38,254 nucleotides of DNA, from assembly GCA_947589485.1 (NCBI GenBank), contig CANQBK010000013.1, positions 1 through 38,254 on the forward strand, given 5' to 3'. Below the pieces are notes generated by a model, which worked only from the letters and a program-made list of their open reading frames with translations, was not told the DNA's origin and did not search any database. Positions 31,284-38,254 of the stretch are shown here, piece by piece (the first letter of the stretch is position 1; every line of letters begins with the position of its first letter). The DNA comes from an uncultured Clostridia bacterium (GTDB lineage Bacteria > Bacillota > Clostridia > Oscillospirales > Acutalibacteraceae). Position numbers and translations under genes: made by a program.

Positions 31284-33236
31284 TTGGATAACAAGAAAAC
31301 CGTGCGTAATCTTTTAATTTATCTCGGAATACCCATAGTATTGATAATAGTAGTTTCTTTGGTTCTGTCAATGCAGCCCAAACAGGAATATTCAACATCG
31401 GAAATTATATACCTTTTCCAGGATCAAAAGGTTAAGGAATATACTCTTGACTTCGGTTCGGGCGATCTTTCCATTACCAAAACAAATGGTAAGAAGATTG
31501 AAACAAACGTTGCAAGCGTTACGCTGTTCTTGGAATCCGTCGATAAATATGTCGATGAGTATAACGAAAAGAACGACAAGCCGATGAAATTTACATGGAA
31601 ACAAGCAACCGACAATTCGTGGTGGCTCAGCTTGGTTCCGAACCTTATCCTTATTTTGCTTTTGGGCGTAGTATGGTGGTACTTTATGCGCAAGCTCTCA
31701 GGAAGTATGGGAGATGCGGGCAAGTCGATGAATTTCGGCAAGGCAAAAATAAAAAGTATAAGCGACGAAAAACGCAAAACAACATTTGCCGATGTTGCGG
31801 GAGCTGACGAAGAAAAAGAAGAACTGCGGGAAATAGTAGAGTTTCTTAAAGACCCCAAAAAGTACAACGAGCTTGGCGCAAGGATACCTAAGGGCGTTCT
31901 TTTGGTGGGCCCTCCCGGTACAGGTAAAACGCTTCTTGCGAGAGCTGTCGCAGGCGAAGCAGGAGTGCAGTTTTTCTCTATTTCGGGTTCTGACTTCGTT
32001 GAAATGTTTGTCGGCGTAGGTGCGTCGCGTGTAAGGGATTTGTTCGATCAGGCAAAGAAAAATTCACCTTGCATTATATTTATTGATGAAATAGACGCTG
32101 TCGGACGCCAAAGAGGAGCAGGACTTGGAGGAGGTCACGACGAAAGAGAGCAAACCCTTAACCAGCTTCTTGTTGAAATGGACGGATTCGGCGCGAATGA
32201 GGGCGTAATTATGATTGCGGCAACAAACCGTCCTGATATACTTGACCCCGCGCTTATGCGTCCCGGACGTTTTGACAGACAGGTTATTGTAGGCAGACCC
32301 GACATAAAGGGCCGTGAGGAAATACTGAAAGTTCACGCAAAGGGAAAGCCTCTTGCTCCCGATGTTGAGCTTAAAACAATAGCAAAATCCACGGCAGGAT
32401 TTACGGGCGCAGATCTTGAAAATCTTCTTAATGAGGCGGCACTGCTTGCGGCAAGAAGAAACTTAAAGGCAATAACAATGGCTGAAGTTGAGGAAGCTAC
32501 GGTTAAGGTTGTTGCAGGTACGGAAAAGAAATCGCGTGTAATGAGCGATAAGGAGAAAAAATTGACGGCATATCACGAGGCAGGTCACGCAATAGCGACT
32601 TATTTTTCACCGACTCAGGATCCCGTACACCAAATATCTATTATACCGAGAGGTATGGCAGGCGGATTTACAATGTCGCTGCCGTCTGAGGATAAATTTT
32701 ACCGTTCCCGCAATGAAATGCTTGAAGAAATTGTTGTACTTCTTGGAGGACGTGTTGCCGAAGCTCTTATACTGGGAGATATTTCAACGGGAGCGTCAAA
32801 CGATATTGAACGTGCCACGAATCTTGTGTTCTCTATGATTACAAAATACGGTATGAGCCAAAAGCTCGGTCCGATAACCTACGGCTCGTCTGACGGAGAA
32901 GTATTCCTTGGTAAGGAATTTGGACATAACAAGACATATTCCGAGGAAACTGCGGCGGAAATAGACGCCGAAATAAAGGACTATATTACAACAGGTTACA
33001 ATAAGACCGAAGAAATACTGAAAGAGCATACGGCTGAACTTCACAGGGTTGCAAAGTTCCTTTTTGTGAATGAAAAAATGACAGGTGAGCAGTTTGTGTG
33101 CGTGATGGAGGGTAAGGAGATCCCCGACACAGGTAACGATGAAGAAAATGATAACGATGACTCGGACGAATCGGATTCACAGGAAAAATCCGAAACAACC
33201 GAAACAGAGAATAATTTTTCATCGGACGATAAGTAA
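31284..33236 (+). CDS. ftsH: ATP-dependent zinc metalloprotease FtsH
   Basis: FtsH is a membrane-anchored AAA+ protease for quality control of membrane and regulatory proteins. The 650-residue protein has membrane helices at about 9-27 and 112-131 around an external domain. Walker A GPPGTGKT is at 209-216, Walker B is [10 protein letters not shown], and the second region of homology has [20 protein letters not shown]. The zinc site HEAGH is at 431-435. The C-terminal tail after about residue 610 is very acidic (Asp/Glu/Ser-rich). The TTG start has AAGGAG eleven bases upstream, overlapping the hpt stop; seven bases separate the two genes. Confidence 0.97.
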   Translation: MDNKKTVRNLLIYLGIPIVLIIVVSLVLSMQPKQEYSTSEIIYLFQDQKVKEYTLDFGSGDLSITKTNGKKIETNVASVTLFLESVDKYVDEYNEKNDKPMKFTWKQATDNSWWLSLVPNLILILLLGVVWWYFMRKLSGSMGDAGKSMNFGKAKIKSISDEKRKTTFADVAGADEEKEELREIVEFLKDPKKYNELGARIPKGVLLVGPPGTGKTLLARAVAGEAGVQFFSISGSDFVEMFVGVGASRVRDLFDQAKKNSPCIIFIDEIDAVGRQRGAGLGGGHDEREQTLNQLLVEMDGFGANEGVIMIAATNRPDILDPALMRPGRFDRQVIVGRPDIKGREEILKVHAKGKPLAPDVELKTIAKSTAGFTGADLENLLNEAALLAARRNLKAITMAEVEEATVKVVAGTEKKSRVMSDKEKKLTAYHEAGHAIATYFSPTQDPVHQISIIPRGMAGGFTMSLPSEDKFYRSRNEMLEEIVVLLGGRVAEALILGDISTGASNDIERATNLVFSMITKYGMSQKLGPITYGSSDGEVFLGKEFGHNKTYSEETAAEIDAEIKDYITTGYNKTEEILKEHTAELHRVAKFLFVNEKMTGEQFVCVMEGKEIPDTGNDEENDNDDSDESDSQEKSETTETENNFSSDDK

Positions 33237-33240
33237 AAAA

Positions 33241-33300
33241 CCGGAGCTGTCGCACGGCGTTAAAATTGCGTCCGTGCGCCGGCTCTATTATTATATTTTG
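33241..33300 (+). terminator. Terminator after ftsH
   Basis: GAGC and CGCACGG (33244-33257) pair with CCGTGCG and GCTC (33272-33285) across a 14-base loop. The 3' side is rich in T and A (TATTATTATATTTTG). Confidence 0.65.
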
Positions 33301-33338
33301 TTTGTTCAGTTAAATTAAATGAGAAAATACAGGATATG

Positions 33339-33367
33339 TGCATAACCGCATATTGATTCGGTATAAT
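33339..33367 (+). promoter_or_regulatory. Probable uvrA promoter
   Basis: A consensus TATAAT lies at 33362-33367, 55 bases before the ATG. The -35 region (TGCATA, 33339-33344) is weak. Just before the -10 element an imperfect inverted repeat, ATATGTG/CGCATAT, occurs. I see no clear LexA box. Confidence 0.45.
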
Positions 33368-33422
33368 TTTGTATATGTCGGTCAAATTAATTTTGCAATA
33401 CAATAAAATGAAGGGATAAAAT

Positions 33423-36251
33423 ATGGCATTTAAAAAAATAACCGTAAAGGGCGCAAGAGAACATAATCTTAAAAATATAAATGTTGAAATCCCCCGTGAC
33501 AGTTTGGTCGTTATGACGGGTTTATCCGGCTCCGGAAAGTCATCTCTTGCATTTGACACGCTTTATGCGGAAGGACAAAGAAGGTATGTGGAGTCGCTGT
33601 CGTCTTATGCCAGAATGTTTTTGGGTCAAATGGATAAACCCGACGTTGACGGAATTGACGGGCTTTCTCCCGCAATTTCGATAGACCAGAAAACCACGTC
33701 AAAAAATCCCCGTTCAACGGTCGGCACCGTGACGGAAATATACGACTATCTGCGTCTTATGTACGCAAGAATAGGTATCCCTCATTGCCCGATATGCGGA
33801 AGGGAAATAAAACAGCAGACAGTCGACCAAATAGCCGACAAGATTTTGGAATTGCCGCAGGGAACAAAAATACAGGTTATGGCGCCCGTGGTACGTTCAA
33901 AAAAGGGCGAACATCAAAAGGAATTTGACGCGGCGGCAAAAAGCGGCTTTGTCCGTGTCCGTGTTGACGGTATAATATACGACCTTTCGGAAGAAATAAA
34001 ACCGGAAAAAAACAAAAAACACAATATAGAAATTATTGTGGACAGACTGGTTGTAAAGGAAGAAATACGTTCACGTCTGTCCGATTCAATAGAAACCGCC
34101 TCAAGGCTCGCAAAGGGGCTTGTGCTTGTTGCAGTCAATGACGGCGATGACATACTTTTTTCACAAAATTATGCTTGTCCTGAGCATGGGATAAGTATTG
34201 ATGAGCTTAGCCCGAGAATGTTTTCGTTTAACAATCCTTACGGTGCGTGCAAAAAGTGTACGGGTTTGGGCGTCTTTATGAAAATTGACGTAAACAGGAT
34301 TATTCCCGACACAAATCTGTCTATTAGCCAAGGAGGCATAAAAGGAAGCGGTTGGGCAATGGAGGGCAGTACCATTGCAAGAATGTATTTTGAGGCTCTT
34401 GCAAAGCATTACGGCTTTTCGCTCTATAAGCCGATAAAGGAACTTCCGAAGAATATTGTCGATATTATTCTTTACGGCACAAAGGGAGAGAAAATTACCG
34501 TTGAACGCACTAACGAGTACGGCAGTGGAAGCTATGAAACAGAATTTGAGGGTATAATAAATAATCTTGAGCGCCGTTTCCGTGAAACCCAAAGCACATG
34601 GATAAAAGCCGAGATTGAAAGCTATATGTCGGCGGTTCCGTGCGATGCCTGCAAGGGCAAAAGACTTTCGCCGGAAAGCCTTGCCGTTACCGTGGGGGGC
34701 ATAAATATAAGCGAATTTTGCGATATGTCCGTCGGAGAGGCAATCGAATTTACAAAAAACGCAAGGTTCTCCGAACGTGAAAAAGTGATTGCAAAATCCA
34801 TTACCAAGGAAATTGACAGCAGACTGAATTTTCTTAACAGCGTAGGTCTTTCGTATCTTACCCTGTCACGCTCGGCAGGTACGCTGTCGGGCGGGGAAAG
34901 CCAGCGTATACGGCTTGCCACGCAAATAGGCTCGTCGCTTTCGGGCGTACTTTATATTTTGGACGAACCGAGTATAGGACTGCACCAGCGTGACAATGAC
35001 CGCCTTATTGCAACGCTGAAAAATCTTCGGGACTTGGGCAATACCGTTATTGTGGTTGAACACGATGAGGATACAATGTATTCCGCCGACTGTATTATAG
35101 ACATAGGACCGGGAGCGGGTATTCACGGCGGTGAGCTTGTTTGTTCGGGAAATGTTGAAGATATAAAGTCCTGCGAGCGTTCAATAACGGGTCAGTATCT
35201 CAGCAAAAGAAAATTTATTCCCGTTCCCGAAAGCAGGAGGCAGGGCAGTGGAAAAAAGCTGAAAGTGTTTGGAGCCGCACAAAACAATCTTAAAAATATA
35301 AATGTAGAATTTCCTCTTGGAAAGTTTATTTGTGTTACCGGTGTTTCGGGTTCGGGCAAATCATCGCTTATAAATGAAATACTGTACAAAAAACTGGCGT
35401 CTGAACTGAACGGAGCAAGACCCCTGCCCGTAAACTGCAAGAAAATAACGGGAACTGAAAACCTCGATAAGGTTATTGATATAAATCAATCTCCTATCGG
35501 CAGGACTCCGCGCTCAAACCCTGCGACATATACGGGAGTATTTACCGATATAAGGGAACTGTTTGCACAGACAAACGAGGCAAAGATGCACGGTTTTTCG
35601 TCAAGCAGATTTTCTTTTAACGTAAAGGGAGGACGTTGTGAGGCGTGTAAGGGCGACGGCATAATAAAAATTGAAATGCACTTTTTGCCCGATGTATATG
35701 TTCCGTGCGATGTGTGCGGAGGCAAGCGTTATAACAGAGAAACGCTTTCGGTCAAATATAAGGGAAAATCAATTTATGATGTTTTGGAGATGACTGTTGA
35801 AGAGGGCTGTGAATTTTTTAAGAACCATAAAAAAATATACGGCAAATTAAAAACGCTTTTTGATGTGGGACTGGGATATATAAAAATCGGACAGCCCTCA
35901 ACAACGCTTTCCGGAGGCGAAGCACAGCGTATAAAGCTCGCCTCGGAGCTTTCAAAAAATTCAACGGGAAAAACCATATATATACTTGACGAGCCAACAA
36001 CAGGTCTGCATATTGCAGATGTTCACCGCCTTATTGACGTATTGCAAAAATTTGTTGACGGGGGAAATACCGTTGTTGTTATTGAGCATAACCTTGATTT
36101 GATAAAGACGGCGGACCATATTATAGATTTGGGTCCCGAGGGCGGAGATGCCGGCGGAATGGTTATAGCGGAGGGAACGCCCGAAGAAATTGTAAAATGC
36201 GAAAATTCTTATACCGGAAAATACTTGAAAAAATATTTGAATGATTTATAA
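33423..36251 (+). CDS. uvrA: UvrABC system protein A
   Basis: UvrA is the damage-recognition ATPase of nucleotide excision repair. The 942-residue length is normal. The first ABC domain has Walker A GLSGSGKS (33-40) and signature [14 protein letters not shown]; the second has GVSGSGKS (640-647) and [14 protein letters not shown]. Zinc-module cysteines are seen in CPICGREIK, in YACPEHG with CKKCTG, in CDACKGKR, and in the [16 protein letters not shown] finger. The ATG has AAGGGA upstream. It begins a new transcript after the ftsH terminator and is followed by its own terminator. No uvrB lies in the window. Confidence 0.97.
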   Translation: MAFKKITVKGAREHNLKNINVEIPRDSLVVMTGLSGSGKSSLAFDTLYAEGQRRYVESLSSYARMFLGQMDKPDVDGIDGLSPAISIDQKTTSKNPRSTVGTVTEIYDYLRLMYARIGIPHCPICGREIKQQTVDQIADKILELPQGTKIQVMAPVVRSKKGEHQKEFDAAAKSGFVRVRVDGIIYDLSEEIKPEKNKKHNIEIIVDRLVVKEEIRSRLSDSIETASRLAKGLVLVAVNDGDDILFSQNYACPEHGISIDELSPRMFSFNNPYGACKKCTGLGVFMKIDVNRIIPDTNLSISQGGIKGSGWAMEGSTIARMYFEALAKHYGFSLYKPIKELPKNIVDIILYGTKGEKITVERTNEYGSGSYETEFEGIINNLERRFRETQSTWIKAEIESYMSAVPCDACKGKRLSPESLAVTVGGINISEFCDMSVGEAIEFTKNARFSEREKVIAKSITKEIDSRLNFLNSVGLSYLTLSRSAGTLSGGESQRIRLATQIGSSLSGVLYILDEPSIGLHQRDNDRLIATLKNLRDLGNTVIVVEHDEDTMYSADCIIDIGPGAGIHGGELVCSGNVEDIKSCERSITGQYLSKRKFIPVPESRRQGSGKKLKVFGAAQNNLKNINVEFPLGKFICVTGVSGSGKSSLINEILYKKLASELNGARPLPVNCKKITGTENLDKVIDINQSPIGRTPRSNPATYTGVFTDIRELFAQTNEAKMHGFSSSRFSFNVKGGRCEACKGDGIIKIEMHFLPDVYVPCDVCGGKRYNRETLSVKYKGKSIYDVLEMTVEEGCEFFKNHKKIYGKLKTLFDVGLGYIKIGQPSTTLSGGEAQRIKLASELSKNSTGKTIYILDEPTTGLHIADVHRLIDVLQKFVDGGNTVVVIEHNLDLIKTADHIIDLGPEGGDAGGMVIAEGTPEEIVKCENSYTGKYLKKYLNDL

Positions 36252-36259
36252 AAAGATGT

Positions 36260-36294
36260 ACTCCCGCTTTTGTTTATCGGGCGGGAGTTTATTT
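36260..36294 (+). terminator. Terminator after uvrA
   Basis: ACTCCCGC (36260-36267) pairs with GCGGGAGT (36281-36288) and is followed by TTATTTT. It lies nine bases after the uvrA stop codon. Confidence 0.8.
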
Positions 36295-36332
36295 TCCGAT
36301 TGGCAAAAACTGTTCGATTGCGTGGTGATATT

Positions 36333-37220
36333 GTGTTCGGATACTTACAGCCCCGATACGAAGAACTTAAAATAAAGGATTTTAAGCTCTATAAAAGTGT
36401 TTACTGCGGATTGTGCAAAAGTTTGGGTAAAAATTACGGTGTAATTTCACGGTTCGTATTAAATTATGACTGCACATTGCTTGCAATGCTTTATATTTCA
36501 CTCCGCTCCGAAAATTGCGGTACGGAAAAGGGACATTGTGTTTTTAATCCGCTGAAAAAATGCCTTTTTTGTGCCGAGGCGGGGGAGGGTCTGCGCTTTG
36601 CGGGAGCCGTATCCGTAATTACGGCATATTTTAAGTTGTGTGACACGATACGCGATTCGGGTTTTTTAAAAAAGACCGTTGCCCATGTGTTCAGATTTTT
36701 TTTGCGGAGAAGCTATAAAAAAGCGATCAGACTTTATCCCGAAATAAACAACAGTGCTTTGAATATGACGGAATCTCAAATTAAAGCGGAACAAAAAGAA
36801 AGCAGTATTGACGAATCGGCTGAACCTACCGCAAAATTTGTGTCGGCATTGTGTGAAATTATTTCGTCCGATGATAAACAGCGCAGGATTTTAAGTATAT
36901 TCGGCTATTTTTTGGGAAGATGGATTTACATAATGGATGCCGCCGATGATTTGGAAAATGACATAAAACACAACAGATACAATCCGTTCAAGAAAAATTA
37001 CAATGGCGATATAAAAGAAACAATAGGGTACTGCTGTGACGTACTCAATATGACAGTTTCACAGCTTACAATGGCGTATGATTTGTTGGAAACCGATACA
37101 TACAAAGAGATTATTGACAATGTAATATATTATGGTTTATCATTTCGGCAGAGCTGCTGTTTAGTTAAAAAGTATGGCAGTGATTTAAATGACAAAAATG
37201 AAAAAGGAGAAAAGCAGTGA
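36333..37220 (+). CDS. DUF5685 family protein
   Basis: The preferred start is the GTG at 36333 (GGTGA upstream), giving 295 residues that begin [21 protein letters not shown], as family members do. A TTG at 36270 would add 21 residues but lies inside the uvrA terminator. Visible features are YCGLC (C25, C28), D46-C47, a cysteine group C62, C69, C77 and C80, and near residue 200 the acidic pattern DAADDLEND (202-210) followed by [11 protein letters not shown]5685 has no assigned function that I know. The helical, Asp-rich motif recalls isoprenoid synthases, but that is only an analogy. It overlaps the J-domain gene by four bases. Confidence 0.85.
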   Translation: MFGYLQPRYEELKIKDFKLYKSVYCGLCKSLGKNYGVISRFVLNYDCTLLAMLYISLRSENCGTEKGHCVFNPLKKCLFCAEAGEGLRFAGAVSVITAYFKLCDTIRDSGFLKKTVAHVFRFFLRRSYKKAIRLYPEINNSALNMTESQIKAEQKESSIDESAEPTAKFVSALCEIISSDDKQRRILSIFGYFLGRWIYIMDAADDLENDIKHNRYNPFKKNYNGDIKETIGYCCDVLNMTVSQLTMAYDLLETDTYKEIIDNVIYYGLSFRQSCCLVKKYGSDLNDKNEKGEKQ

Positions 37221-37891
37221 ACGATCCTTATAAAATTCTCGGAATTTTACCTAATGCTTCCGATGATGAAGTAAAGAAAGCATATCGCAGTCTTGCCAAG
37301 AAGTATCACCCCGACAGATATGTTGACAGTCCGCTTGCGAAAGAGGCTTCCGAAAAAATGAAAGAGATCAATGCCGCATACGAAGATGTGTTAAATCAGC
37401 GGAAAAACGGTTACAGCGCAAACAGCGGTACAAGCGGCGGTACAAATTACAACACAAACGGCAATTATACATATTATGATGATAACGAAACGGAATTTTG
37501 GCAAGCGCACAACTATAATACAAACCCTAAGGCAGAGTTTGCGAAAGTACGTTTAATGATAAATTCAGGACAATTCGGAAGTGCGGAATACATACTTAAT
37601 ATGATTCCTCCTACACAACGCAGTGCGGAGTGGTATTATCTTATGGGTGTTATTAAAAACAAAAAGGGCTGGTTTGACGAGGCGGCAAATTATTATGTTA
37701 CTGCTTACCGAATGGATCCGTCCGATCCTGAATACCAAGCTGCATATAACAGGATAAAAAATCAGCGTTCCAAAAATTATACGCCATACGAGAAATACGA
37801 CACAAAAAGTTACGATTACGGTAAATGCGGATTTTTAGATTTTTGCTGCGAAATTTGCGGTTTTTGCTGTCTTATGTTAGGCAGAAAATAA
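37217..37891 (+). CDS. J-domain protein with cysteine-rich C-terminus
   Basis: The 224-residue protein starts with a J domain (1-65) carrying HPD at 31-33, so it should stimulate a DnaK-type chaperone. A Gly/Asn/Thr/Tyr-rich linker (about 68-95) leads to a TPR-like helical region (about 105-185; [20 protein letters not shown]). The last 21 residues hold six cysteines (C204, C210, C211, C214, C217, C218) among hydrophobic residues. It is not a full DnaJ, because the central zinc-finger and substrate domains are missing. The GTG start overlaps the DUF5685 stop (GTGA) with AAGGAG upstream, so it is tightly coupled to that gene. Confidence 0.9.
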   Translation: MNDPYKILGILPNASDDEVKKAYRSLAKKYHPDRYVDSPLAKEASEKMKEINAAYEDVLNQRKNGYSANSGTSGGTNYNTNGNYTYYDDNETEFWQAHNYNTNPKAEFAKVRLMINSGQFGSAEYILNMIPPTQRSAEWYYLMGVIKNKKGWFDEAANYYVTAYRMDPSDPEYQAAYNRIKNQRSKNYTPYEKYDTKSYDYGKCGFLDFCCEICGFCCLMLGRK

Positions 37892-37898
37892 TTGTTTG

Positions 37899-38254
37899 TT
37901 GGAGGCTCTGCCTCCAAACCTCCGCCAGTTAAGGGCTTTGCCCTTAAAAACCCACCAAAGGCTCTGCCTTTGGAAACCGCAAGCCTTTGAAAAGGCTTGA
38001 GCGAAACTTTTAACTATGTGTACATAAACTTATTGCGCGCGAATGTAGTTTTGGCTTGCAGTACGAGTGAGCGGAGCGAACGACAACGCGAATTGAGAGC
38101 GCAGGCACTGCGCCTTGAGCGAAACTTTTAACTATGTGTTCATAAACTTATTGCGCGCGAATGTACTTGTCGCTTGTAGTACGAGCGAACGGAGTGAGCG
38201 ATAACGCGAATCGCCTGCGCCGGCTCGGCGCATTTTCGCCCGCCTTTTTTAAAA
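37899..38254 (+). repeat. Dispersed modular hairpin repeat, copy R5, with two tandem units
   Basis: After the J-domain gene come TTGGAGGC-TCT-GCCTCCAA (37899-37917), AAGGGC-TTT-GCCCTT, CCAAAGGC-TCT-GCCTTTGG and AAGCCTTT-GA-AAAGGCTT. Two tandem units follow, starting at 37999 and 38117, again 118 bases apart. The copy then shows a GCGCCGGCTCGGCGC stem and runs off the window in the middle of a CCGCC-type palindrome. The last 42 bases are the exact reverse complement of 36-77. There is no gene in 37892-38254. Confidence 0.9.

Noticed and set aside
31424-31867. 147-residue antisense frame within ftsH
   Set aside because: It is opposite a fully conserved AAA protease gene, with no binding site or family resemblance; the same holds for other long antisense frames in gpmI, tpiA, rnj and uvrA.
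33301-33422. LexA box upstream of uvrA
   Set aside because: Only an imperfect ATATGTG/CGCATAT dyad is present; the GAAC..GTTC core of Firmicutes LexA sites is missing.
36270-36332. TTG at 36270 as start of the DUF5685 gene
   Set aside because: The added 21 residues would be encoded by the uvrA terminator stem and do not look like the family; the GTG at 36333 restores the usual N-terminus.
1-38254. Insertion sequence or prophage
   Set aside because: No transposase, integrase, recombinase or phage structural gene was found in any frame; the only mobile-like signal is the non-coding repeat family.

Overview
The window looks like a piece of a low-to-moderate GC Gram-positive chromosome, most likely a Clostridia gut lineage near Oscillospirales or Monoglobales. 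The grounds are clustered TTGACA/TATAAT promoters with 17-base spacers, AGGAGG-type ribosome binding sites, GTG/TTG starts, and lineage-typical genes (RNase J, GdpP next to ribosomal protein L9, MecA-like adaptor, DUF5685 next to a J-domain protein, DUF6472, FeoA/FeoB). The genus is inference. I see no prophage, transposase or CRISPR array; almost everything is housekeeping.

Layout. 1-320: a dispersed repeat copy and a terminator. 321-3921 (minus): glycolytic cluster pgk, tpiA, gpmI. 4143-6864 (minus): a membrane-anchored protein of unknown function followed by a phosphohexomutase with a 93-residue Lys/Ala/Thr tail; divergent to it, 7225-8943 (plus), is a second phosphohexomutase. 9109-11419: feoA-feoB. 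11622-13316: M3 family oligopeptidase. 13327-13863: tandem repeat locus. 13930-14496 (minus): MecA-like adaptor, divergent from a DUF3810 membrane zincin-like protein (14712-15890). 16021-19908: a 1295-residue protein with pseudo-receiver, HD-GYP, PAS, degenerate GGDEF, degenerate EAL, PAS and degenerate GGDEF domains. 20064-21146 (minus): DUF6472 and DUF368 proteins. 21607-22037: five tRNAs (Val, Asp, Phe, Gly, Cys). 22344-22781 (minus): RNase HI. 23111-33236 (plus): RNase J, GdpP, L9, DnaB, TilS, Hpt, FtsH. 33423-37891 (plus): UvrA, DUF5685, J-domain protein.

How the genes work together. pgk-tpiA-gpmI form the three-carbon part of glycolysis, and the two mutases connect it to hexose phosphates. 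The RNase J to FtsH run joins RNA decay, cyclic di-AMP breakdown, translation, replication, tRNA decoding, purine salvage and membrane proteolysis in one direction. The large 16021-19908 protein is probably a cyclic di-GMP hydrolase whose other domains sense rather than catalyse.

The strongest unexplained signal is a modular repeat family at five intergenic loci: 1-245, 13327-13780, 22099-22329, 27734-27960 and 37899-38254. Each copy combines short hairpins with mostly 3-base loops and a unit of about 118 bp. The unit is tandem at two loci with exactly the same 118-base period. One copy has perfect 16-base terminal inverted repeats, one sits inside the rplI-dnaB gene pair, and both window ends lie inside oppositely oriented copies. 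I regard this as a candidate non-autonomous mobile or structured-RNA element family. Function is unknown.
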